Part shown: positions 1 through 5,212 of the stretch, in pieces
How the letters are laid out: every line of letters begins with the position of its first letter
How positions within the stretch are numbered: position 1 is the stretch's first letter
From: Bacteroidota bacterium
GTDB lineage: Bacteria > Bacteroidota > Rhodothermia > Rhodothermales > Bin80
DNA length: 5,212 nt
Assembly (NCBI GenBank): GCA_026702635.1
Contig: JAPPBZ010000099.1
Coordinates: 1 to 5,212 of the forward strand
Reading direction: 5' to 3'
Made by a program: the position numbers and the translations under genes
Notes under the pieces: generated by a model
Databases searched by the model: none
What the model saw: only the letters and a program-made list of their open reading frames with translations
Told to the model about the DNA's origin: nothing

Positions 1-654
1 ACATCAGCCTCCATGCAGTACCGCCACACGGGCCACCTGTCAAAACTGGAATATGGGGCATATCTGGCGGCAGCATTACACTTCCTCATGATCCTGCAAC
101 GAGATGCGACCGGGCTGTTATCCTTCGACTCCGAACTTCAGACGTTTCTCAGGCCGAGAAGTACGATGCGCTATTTACGAGAAATTCTGTCGCATCTGGA
201 ACGGCTGGTAAAAACTAGAAGCACAGAGACCTATACCGGAACCGCGCGCGCGCTTCATCAAGTTGCAGAACGGGTCCGGCGACGATCCCTGATTGTCGTG
301 ATTTCAGATCTGATCGAAGAATCTGACTCTCAGGAAGGTATCGTTCGCGCATTGAGGCACTTGCGACACAGGGGGCATGAAGTGCTCATCTTTCGCATAC
401 TTGAAAAAGAAACTGAAAAATTGTTCAATCTTCCCGACCACCCCATGATTCTACAAGACATGGAATCCGGCTCAGAACTCTCTCTCCATCCCGGACAATT
501 GCGTAAGGCCTACATGAAGCGTATGAATTCACTTACCGAGATGCTCAAGCGTCAATGCCTCAAACATACCATTGATTATGTCGAACTTGATACAGGCGTG
601 ACGTACGATAAAGCACTTGTAGCGTACTTGAATAAGCGTAAGACCCTACATTAG
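1..654 (+). CDS. DUF58-family protein with von Willebrand A-like fold, 3' part only
   Basis: The reading frame is open from the first base, so the 5' end lies outside the window; 217 residues remain. The first residues read TSASM, the end of the DxSxS metal-binding (MIDAS) motif expected in DUF58 proteins, so the ATG at position 13 is internal and not the start. Further family signs are the LEYGAYLAAALHFLM helix, LLSFDSELQTFL, a strand ending in VVISDLIEES with the later acidic position, and a C-terminal half with LPDHPMILQDMESG, the LRKAYMKRMN helix and IDYVELDTG, ending in a helix with ALVAYLNKR. DUF58 proteins are roughly 300 residues, so about the first quarter to third is missing. The biochemical role is poorly defined. 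Relatives are usually encoded beside a MoxR-type AAA ATPase and BatA-like proteins. No BatA-like gene follows here; a 612-base gap does. The family call is confident, the function is not. Confidence 0.88.
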   Translation, partial: TSASMQYRHTGHLSKLEYGAYLAAALHFLMILQRDATGLLSFDSELQTFLRPRSTMRYLREILSHLERLVKTRSTETYTGTARALHQVAERVRRRSLIVVISDLIEESDSQEGIVRALRHLRHRGHEVLIFRILEKETEKLFNLPDHPMILQDMESGSELSLHPGQLRKAYMKRMNSLTEMLKRQCLKHTIDYVELDTGVTYDKALVAYLNKRKTLH

Positions 655-1063
655 GCCGAAGGGATCAAAGTCCTGCCAGAAATGGAGAACCGTTGTCTAC
701 CCTGAACCGTCCCTCGAGAGTACCCTCCTTTGGCCTTCATTTACCCTAAGGAGTAGAATCCAACCATCAATTTTAGGGCGTATTTCGCGTCATGCGTGAG
801 TATTTACATGTGCGGTTTGCACATCTCCATGTGGTTCTCGAACTCAACCTGCCGAGCTACCGACTCGATGCTGTACAGCAGTGGCAGCCTGGTAGGCAGT
901 ACTCCCCGAAACCGTTTCGTCTTGAGCGTGCAAATGCACCTCGAATTGATGAATCTCTCGAGAACAAATTCTCCCTGCCGCATCCGATTCAAGTCCGTCT
1001 CCAACTGCCGATCCATTAACGTAGCTTTGGACAAAATCCTCGTTATGCACCGTGCGCAACGAA

Positions 1064-1104
1064 GGGGAGCAGCAGACTGCCAAGCGAAGCTACGCGTGCT
1101 CCTC
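1064..1104 (+). other. Imperfect hairpin upstream of the phosphatase gene
   Basis: GGGGAGCAGC at 1064-1073 can pair with 1094-1104 (GCGTGCTCCTC), giving ten pairs that include one G-U, with G1096 bulged and a 20-base loop. No T-run follows, so it does not look like an intrinsic terminator. It could be a structured leader, part of a small RNA, or chance. Confidence 0.3.
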
Positions 1105-1118
1105 CGATGAAACTTTTG

Positions 1119-1146
1119 AGTGTCACCGATTTAGAATTCGGTCACT
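1119..1146 (+). other. Bulged hairpin upstream of the phosphatase gene
   Basis: AGTG (1119-1122) pairs with CACT (1143-1146) and ACCGA (1125-1129) with TCGGT (1138-1142), leaving TC at 1123-1124 as a bulge and an 8-base loop. It lies 14 bases after the previous hairpin and about 120 bases ahead of the phosphatase start. As DNA it could equally be an operator-like inverted repeat. Its function is unknown. Confidence 0.3.
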
Positions 1147-1266
1147 GCCAAACATCGAGGCAGTCGTTGAATGAGCTGATTTGGGTATTTTCTCCCTATA
1201 TTTCCCTCGTTAAAACATTTCCTTACCTTTATTGGGCGCAGACTTCAGCAGTAAGTTGAGTGATTT

Positions 1267-3834
1267 ATGGGGCAAAGCTCAGACTCTAATATCCTTTCGT
1301 TTTTCGGTAAGTTGATCCAGCCATTCATTCCAAGAGTGAATCGCTTGGCCACGGTGATTTTCATTGCGAACGTGGGATTGCTCGTGATCACTGGATTGGC
1401 TTTGTCTGCGACATACATCACCAATTCGATGAATGCGCAGCGAGAGGAAGCCCGCGACACTGCAGAGAAGAATGCAACCCAAATTTCTGAAGGTTTTGCC
1501 GATATTGGCGAAATTTCAATTGCAAGCGTGGCACGGACGGCCGACGCGTCCCTGAACGCACCGATGACCGCCCAGGCATTCACGGCTGCTTTTTTAGTCA
1601 GTGCCGCCGCGGAAGCCAACTACGACACCTCCTACGTAATTCAAATCTTAACCTCTATTACCGAGGAAACGGTATTAGATGAGTTCTGGATTACCGACAG
1701 GGAAGCCTTCTCCTACCTTACCAACGTTCGTGGACCGGACGGTGCTCTGATCCCTTTCCAATTCGCGGAGAGCCCAGTCGAACATCCACAAGCATACAAG
1801 TTTTACTCACTATTGAACATACCATCTGATTCATTTGATGTGGTCACGCAACCCGCGCAAGTTCGTGAGGTAGATCGGGCCGTATATAAGTATGTTGGCA
1901 CCAATGGTGTAGACCACGAACGAATCGTACAGGTCGGTAATCTATTGGATTTCGGCAACGATGAGCTGCTCAGTCAAACGCATGCAGATGAAACCGCTGA
2001 CGTATCTGCTGTAATTGAGGGCAATTTATCCGCCAATATGCGGGTGGTCGGTGTTATCCTTGACCACTTTGTGGTCGCTTCTATCGCTGCAAGTCGTAGT
2101 GTCGATGCTCTGGAGGAAGACTTGCGTAGAATTATACAGCATACTGCCATCGGCGAAATCACGATAGCTGACCGTGAAAGTCGGGTGTTGTTTTCCGAAA
2201 ATGCCTCTGGTGGATCACGACTTATTTCTCTTGAATATCAGGAGGAACTAGACGATTTATTGACGAATCAATGGGTGGACCACAGTGGAGCAAAAATTCA
2301 TCGTGGTGATTCGTCACAGTACAAGTATGTCACTGTTGCTCGCCCCAATAGCCCATACATAGTTCAGGTTGGTCTTCCGCTTGTCCGAGGAAATAGCGCC
2401 AGTATCTTGAATACTGTGTATCAGGAGCAGGCGGAGGTACTTGTTCGCGAAGGGTATCCCGAAGCACTCTGGTTTATTGATTCAAATGGCAATACAGCAG
2501 CAGCAGCCCAGTACTCTGAGACAAATGATCTCACCGAAATGGAGGAGGCCTGGCGTAATCCCTATGAGTTGCGATCAAGCACTGCCATCCAGGTCATTGA
2601 AGCCGCAACCGAAAGTGGCCGTTCCAGCAGCGCCGCGCAACTTGGACTTATTGATCGTAATCAACGAGAACTCTGGGTTGCCACACCCGTTGCAATTGGA
2701 GAAAACCAGATCGGCACCGTCTTAGCCTTCATTAACTTGGACGATACCGTGGCCGGAATCTGGAATAATATCCGTCAGGGACTGCTTGTCACACTATTGT
2801 TGTTGGTATTTACTGCAGTTGGCAGCTTTGTCGGAGCGCGCCTAATTACGCGCCCCATTGAAAAAATCGCAGAATCCGCACGTTTTGTTGAGAGCGGAGA
2901 ACAACCCGATGAAGAACTGCTTGGGAGCGTTCTGGACCGTGCGGATGAGATTGGATCTTTGGCTAGAGTCTTCCAGGATATGACGATCCAGGTCTTCAGT
3001 CGTGAGGAAGTGCTCGAAACACTAGTGGCCGAGCGTACCTCCGAACTTGTCTCTGCAAATAATGAGCTCCGGCTTGCCCAGGAAGCCATCAATCAAGACC
3101 TAGAGATGGCGATGGTTGTGCAAGCCGCTCTGGTAAGGGACGGAACCGCGGATCTTCATAACTTCAAGGCTTCTGCACGGATGGAGCCTGCACTGCAGGT
3201 TGGTGGGGATTTTGTGGACTTCTTCGAAGATGGTAACTCACTAATCTGCGTGGTCGGAGATGTATCTGGAAAAGGAGTGGCAGCTGCTCTTTTCATGGCA
3301 GCTTCACAGGCAGCAATTCGGTTTGCAACCAGTGAAAGCAAAGATGTAGCCCAAATTTGCCAGAATGCAAACAATCGCCTCTGCCAGCAAAACCCGATGG
3401 GACTCTTCGTAACCGTGCTCGTGGCTAAGGTGGATCTGGATAGTGGAGAAGTAACCTATGTTTCTGCAGGCCATGAACCTCCCTACTTACTGAACAATTC
3501 ACAGCGTTCGACCGTATCTGGAACTGGAGGAATTGCCATGGGAGTAATGGACGGAATTGACTACAATTCGAGCGTAATCCAGATGCAACCCGGGGAAATT
3601 TTATTCTGCTACACGGATGGTCTGACGGACATGGTCAATATTGCCGGAGAGATTTATGGGAAAACCCGACTTGAGCTATCTTTGGATGGCGCCCCAAATT
3701 CCGACCCCACAGAAGTCATGAACCACGTATGGGATGATATCAGTAAATTTTCCCACGGGACTGCAGCTGCAGATGATCGAACTTGTTTAGTGCTTCACAG
3801 AAAAACTAATTCCCAAAAATCAGAAACAACATGA
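1267..3834 (+). CDS. Transmembrane SpoIIE/PP2C-type Ser/Thr phosphatase with tandem Cache-like sensor and HAMP
   Basis: This 855-residue protein is predicted to be a signal-gated phosphatase that dephosphorylates a STAS antagonist, most likely the one encoded at 4325-4675. Transmembrane segment 1 spans about residues 28-50 and segment 2 about 504-525. The roughly 450 residues between them are presumably extracytoplasmic and contain Cache/PAS-like strands: DEFWITDREA (138-147), GEITIADRES (296-305), ALWFIDSNGN (400-409), and YKYV-x9-IVQVG twice (207-224 and 352-369). HAMP follows at about 524-577, starting ARLITRPIEKIAESA, then a coiled coil to about 615. The SpoIIE-type catalytic domain (about 635-845) keeps its metal-binding acidic residues in GGDF (D648), GDVSGKG (D665), YTDGLTD (D784) and DDRT (D836/D837), so it looks active. 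The linker DLEMAMVVQAALV (611-623) lacks the LLP ending common in relatives. An in-frame TGA at 1261-1263 makes ATG 1267 the first possible start. Its Shine-Dalgarno is weak. The stop overlaps the kinase gene start. The ligand is unknown. Confidence 0.93.
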   Translation: MGQSSDSNILSFFGKLIQPFIPRVNRLATVIFIANVGLLVITGLALSATYITNSMNAQREEARDTAEKNATQISEGFADIGEISIASVARTADASLNAPMTAQAFTAAFLVSAAAEANYDTSYVIQILTSITEETVLDEFWITDREAFSYLTNVRGPDGALIPFQFAESPVEHPQAYKFYSLLNIPSDSFDVVTQPAQVREVDRAVYKYVGTNGVDHERIVQVGNLLDFGNDELLSQTHADETADVSAVIEGNLSANMRVVGVILDHFVVASIAASRSVDALEEDLRRIIQHTAIGEITIADRESRVLFSENASGGSRLISLEYQEELDDLLTNQWVDHSGAKIHRGDSSQYKYVTVARPNSPYIVQVGLPLVRGNSASILNTVYQEQAEVLVREGYPEALWFIDSNGNTAAAAQYSETNDLTEMEEAWRNPYELRSSTAIQVIEAATESGRSSSAAQLGLIDRNQRELWVATPVAIGENQIGTVLAFINLDDTVAGIWNNIRQGLLVTLLLLVFTAVGSFVGARLITRPIEKIAESARFVESGEQPDEELLGSVLDRADEIGSLARVFQDMTIQVFSREEVLETLVAERTSELVSANNELRLAQEAINQDLEMAMVVQAALVRDGTADLHNFKASARMEPALQVGGDFVDFFEDGNSLICVVGDVSGKGVAAALFMAASQAAIRFATSESKDVAQICQNANNRLCQQNPMGLFVTVLVAKVDLDSGEVTYVSAGHEPPYLLNNSQRSTVSGTGGIAMGVMDGIDYNSSVIQMQPGEILFCYTDGLTDMVNIAGEIYGKTRLELSLDGAPNSDPTEVMNHVWDDISKFSHGTAAADDRTCLVLHRKTNSQKSETT

Positions 3835-4253
3835 TTGCGACCGATTTTCATGTCCAGGTTGCTGCGCGTGTATCAGAGTTACGTGATCTTGCCGCAATGG
3901 TAGAAACCTTCGGTGAGACGCATGATCTTCCTCATCGGACTATTTTTATCGTAAATCTTGCTCTGGAAGAACTCGTTACCAATACGCTTGTACACGGCTC
4001 ATTCGAGGAAGGTGTTGAGCCACAAATCGCCATTGATCTCAGCATTCGCGATAATCGTGTGCATGTGGTGGTTGAATCAAATGGCGGCAAATTTGACCCA
4101 ACAGAAGACACCGAGCCTGATCTGACGAGTGAACTGGATGCCCGGCCGATTGGCGGGCTTGGAATCCATCTCGTAAAAACTCAGGCGGATAACTTCTCCT
4201 ACGAGTTTGTTGATGGTATCAACCGCCTGATTCTGGAGTATAACTTAACTTAG
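3831..4253 (+). CDS. RsbW/SpoIIAB/BtrW-like ATP-binding anti-sigma factor or serine kinase
   Basis: The 140-residue product is a single GHKL (HATPase_c_2) domain, the usual length for switch kinases that phosphorylate STAS antagonists and hold back a sigma factor or other target. The N box is NLALEELVTNTLVHG (42-56), with E47 as the likely catalytic base and N51 as the Mg-binding residue. The G2 region is RPIGGLGIHLVKTQAD (105-120), followed by the typical final strand VDGINRLILEY. The G1 region reads VESNGGKFDP (81-90), where family members typically read like VEDDGxxFDP. Ser83 thus replaces the Asp that contacts adenine, which may weaken nucleotide binding or kinase activity. ATG at 3831 overlaps the phosphatase stop (ATGA) and no Shine-Dalgarno precedes it, so translation is probably coupled to the phosphatase. 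Its position between a PP2C phosphatase and a STAS gene supports the partner-switching role. The sigma factor or other partner is not in the window. Confidence 0.9.
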   Translation: MIATDFHVQVAARVSELRDLAAMVETFGETHDLPHRTIFIVNLALEELVTNTLVHGSFEEGVEPQIAIDLSIRDNRVHVVVESNGGKFDPTEDTEPDLTSELDARPIGGLGIHLVKTQADNFSYEFVDGINRLILEYNLT

Positions 4254-4263
4254 TGCCTGGAGA

Positions 4264-4281
4264 GTCTCAGATTCCTGAGAC
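4264..4281 (+). other. Perfect 7-bp hairpin between kinase and STAS genes
   Basis: GTCTCAG (4264-4270) and CTGAGAC (4275-4281) form a perfect stem with the loop ATTC. It lies 10 bases after the kinase stop and 30 bases before the Shine-Dalgarno of the next gene. No T-run follows, so full termination is unlikely. An RNA-processing or stabilising site, or a protein-binding inverted repeat, would fit. A related hairpin follows the STAS gene at 4676-4694. Confidence 0.45.
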
Positions 4282-4311
4282 ATTGTAATGCTGACTAACC
4301 AAAAAATTTAC

Positions 4312-4318
4312 GGAGGGA
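4312..4318 (+). promoter_or_regulatory. Strong Shine-Dalgarno fixing the GTG start of the STAS gene
   Basis: GGAGGGA lies 6 bases ahead of the GTG at 4325. In-frame codons upstream run into a TGA at 4292-4294 with no ATG between, so this element decides the start. It is clearly stronger than anything ahead of the phosphatase or kinase genes, suggesting the antagonist is translated independently and at a higher rate. Confidence 0.8.
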
Positions 4319-4324
4319 CCAACC

Positions 4325-4675
4325 GTGGCTAACAATATTGAAGTGCTTGAAGAGCACGAAGGAGATGTACTCATACTGACCCCAGTAGGACGTGTCGATA
4401 GTTCTAACGCTCCCCTGTTCGAGCGTATGATTAAGGACCGCATCGACGATGGTGAGATACATATTGTTGTTGACTTTACCAAGTTATCGTTTATCAGCAG
4501 TTCTGGCATGCGCGTATTACTGATCGGAGCAAAAAGTATTCGGTCAAATCAGGGGAAGCTTATCCTTTGCAGCATGCGTGACAGTATCCGGGAAATATTC
4601 AGTATCAGCGGATTTGATACCATCATTCCCGTAGTAAAGGATCGTATCGCAGCGATTGACGCTAACCCAGCTTAG
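4325..4675 (+). CDS. STAS-domain anti-sigma-factor antagonist (SpoIIAA/RsbV/BtrV-like)
   Basis: The 116-residue protein is a single STAS domain of normal family length. It opens with the strand DVLILTPVGRVDSSNAP (14-30) and the helix LFERMIKDRI. It then shows IVVDFTKLSFISSSGMRVLL (47-66), where the Ser that relatives phosphorylate lies in the SSSG loop (S58-S60; S60 aligns with SpoIIAA Ser58). It ends with GKLILCSMRDSIREIFSISG and the C-terminal helix. In the partner-switch scheme the unphosphorylated form binds the kinase at 3831-4253, and the phosphatase at 1267-3834 restores that form. The usual D of the DSSG loop is replaced by S58, as also happens in other branches of the family. The GTG start is supported by GGAGGGA six bases upstream. 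It is the last gene of the operon, 71 bases after the kinase, and a hairpin directly follows the stop. The downstream target is not encoded here. Confidence 0.93.
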   Translation: MANNIEVLEEHEGDVLILTPVGRVDSSNAPLFERMIKDRIDDGEIHIVVDFTKLSFISSSGMRVLLIGAKSIRSNQGKLILCSMRDSIREIFSISGFDTIIPVVKDRIAAIDANPA

Positions 4676-4694
4676 GTCTCCGCGTCTGTGAGAC
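4676..4694 (+). other. Hairpin directly after the STAS stop codon
   Basis: GTCTC (4676-4680) can pair with GAGAC (4690-4694) around a 9-base loop, starting on the first base after the TAG. The following sequence has no T-run, so it is a weak terminator candidate at best. It may instead protect the 3' end of the message. Its arms match those of the hairpin at 4264-4281. Confidence 0.35.
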
Positions 4695-5125
4695 TCAGTG
4701 GCTAATAAAATCTCGCTGTATTCATTTTGAAGAAGAGCTCCCTGCTCATCAGGCGTTCTGTGGTGTGGTGGCTCGGTGAGATTGTGCCCTGCGGTAGAGG
4801 CTGTACTCCATTGTGAGTCTGGATTTGCGCGACCAATTGAAACCCGTACCTGTTACGGGATTCGCTTTATTTGGCAGATAACCTTGAGCCGGAACGGTGC
4901 TTAAATGAATGCGCCGAGCCCATTTTGATTGTAGGAGCATCACGGTACCTCTGCATCTCTGGCGGATCATATAACAACCACCCTTAATTCATCCCAACCC
5001 GCTGCTGGCGCGTGCGACACGACCGCCTGTTTGCCAGATTCACACCAGCACCAACAGAAGTGAGGTCCGCCACCCCCAAGATCTAAAAGTCCAAAGGGAA
5101 TCGGCAGGAACTACGATAGATTCAT
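4695..5125. other. Intergenic stretch with no convincing gene
   Basis: About 430 bases lie between the operon and the minus-strand gene end. Short open frames occur, such as minus 4970 to 4749, but none has a recognisable motif or a believable ribosome binding site. I see no tRNA or rRNA features, no transposon ends and no direct repeats. CCCGTA (4843-4848) and TACGGG (4854-4859) form a 6-bp stem with a 5-base loop. On the + strand it is followed by a modestly T-rich run, so it is a weak terminator candidate for the operon. The two flanking gene groups converge on this stretch, so it should hold terminators for both. Confidence 0.55.
4843..4859 (+). terminator. Weak candidate terminator hairpin
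   Basis: A perfect 6-bp GC-containing stem, CCCGTA/TACGGG, with the loop CCTGT lies in the convergent intergenic stretch. The + strand continues ATTCGCTTTATTTGG, which is T-rich but interrupted. It sits 168 bases after the STAS stop. On the minus strand the stem is followed by TTTCAATT, so a role in that direction is equally possible. Confidence 0.22.
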
Positions 5126-5212
5126 CTATTCTTCGTCCTCGTCATAGTCCTCTGCCATCAATACGAATTCGGGATAGGAAACCACACCCAACTCCGCAAT
5201 ATCCTGTCCAAG
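5126..5212 (-). CDS. C-terminal end of an unidentified protein with acidic tail
   Basis: Reading the minus strand from the window edge gives 28 sense codons and a TAG stop at 5128-5126. The peptide contains QDIAELGVVSYPEFVLMAED and ends in DYDEDEE. The strongly acidic terminus and ordinary amino-acid mix suggest a real gene end, but 28 codons are too few for proof or a family call, and I do not recognise the protein. It points towards the signalling operon, so the two transcription units converge. A short inverted repeat, ATAGAT-TC-ATCTAT (5116-5129), overlaps the stop; its 2-base spacer is too short for a normal hairpin loop. Confidence 0.5.
   Translation of the reverse strand, partial: LGQDIAELGVVSYPEFVLMAEDYDEDEE

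Larger units (their letters stand above)
655..1266. other. Intergenic stretch with no convincing gene
   Basis: These 612 bases separate the DUF58 gene from the signalling operon. Short open frames exist on both strands between about 790 and 1110. They overlap one another in several frames and their translations show no recognisable motif, so I do not call them genes. The minus-strand frame 1034 to 804 is the only one with a GAGGA-like element just ahead of a TTG start, but the spacing is short. Near the DUF58 end, CTCCTT (725-730) can pair with AAGGAG (748-753), and CCCTAA (744-749) with TTAGGG (773-778). Neither is followed by a T-run, so no terminator is called. Bases 1186-1234 are pyrimidine-rich on the + strand. 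TATATT at 1197-1202 resembles a -10 box but has no well-spaced -35 partner. The promoter of the operon presumably lies in the downstream part of this stretch, but I cannot place it. Confidence 0.6.

Noticed and set aside
725..778. Mutually exclusive stems CTCCTT/AAGGAG and CCCTAA/TTAGGG after the DUF58 gene, resembling an attenuator
   Set aside because: Each stem is only 6 bp with a long loop, no T-run follows, and pairs this short are expected by chance in about 60 bases.
804..1034. Minus-strand open frame of 76 codons starting with TTG
   Set aside because: A GAGGA element precedes it but spacing is too short, another minus frame overlaps it, and the product is not recognisable. Kept only as a remark in the intergenic entry.
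792..1110. Overlapping short open frames on the + strand in the first intergenic stretch
   Set aside because: Two frames overlap each other and minus-strand frames, the translations show no motif or plausible domain, and neither start has a good ribosome binding site.
1197..1202. TATATT as a -10 promoter box for the operon
   Set aside because: The nearest -35-like hexamers (TTGGGT 1181-1186 and TTGAAT 1167-1172) are at spacings of 10 and 24 bases, outside the normal range.
1245..1619. Long minus-strand frame opposite the start of the phosphatase gene
   Set aside because: It is a shadow of a well-supported coding region with clear domains on the + strand; the Ala-rich translation is typical of antisense reading.
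2495..2506. (CAG)4 microsatellite-like run
   Set aside because: It simply encodes a short Ala run inside the sensor region and is too short to suggest phase variation.
3761..3772. CTGCAGCTGCAG palindrome near the end of the phosphatase gene
   Set aside because: It lies inside conserved coding sequence just before the DDRT motif and is explained by Ala codons.
4749..4970. Minus-strand open frame of 73 codons downstream of the operon
   Set aside because: The product is rich in Arg, Ser and Thr without any motif, has no clear ribosome binding site, and looks like chance open sequence.

Overview
The window is bacterial DNA of intermediate GC content, by eye close to 50%. It has three areas: the 3' end of a DUF58-family gene (1-654, +), a compact three-gene partner-switching operon (1267-4675, +), and the last codons of an unidentified gene on the opposite strand (5126-5212, -). 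The operon is flanked by two stretches without a convincing gene, 655-1266 and 4676-5125. Nothing here fixes the taxon. The first operon protein has two membrane segments around a large, presumably extracytoplasmic sensor. The DUF58 protein belongs to a family usually encoded beside MoxR-type ATPases and BatA-like proteins in many phyla. Both are compatible with a free-living, environmentally responsive bacterium, but I would not name a phylum.

The operon reads in the order phosphatase, kinase, antagonist. The first gene (855 aa) is a transmembrane SpoIIE/PP2C-type Ser/Thr phosphatase with a roughly 450-residue sensor region, a HAMP domain and a coiled-coil linker. The second (140 aa) is an RsbW/SpoIIAB/BtrW-like ATP-binding protein that overlaps it by ATGA. 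The third (116 aa) is a STAS-domain anti-sigma-factor antagonist with a GTG start and a strong Shine-Dalgarno sequence. By family knowledge, the kinase would phosphorylate a Ser in the STAS protein and the phosphatase would remove that phosphate when the sensor is in the right ligand state. The STAS protein would then bind the kinase and release its other partner. No sigma factor or other output gene lies in the window, so the controlled process is unknown.

The observations most worth a second look are these. The kinase appears to have Ser in place of the adenine-binding Asp of the Bergerat G1 box. The sensor region carries at least two related modules, shown by a YKYV-x9-IVQVG repeat at identical spacing, and probably a third. 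Two related hairpins flank the STAS gene. A pair of consecutive hairpins lies upstream of the phosphatase gene. The core architecture is a recognised one; I do not see an unmistakably new system.
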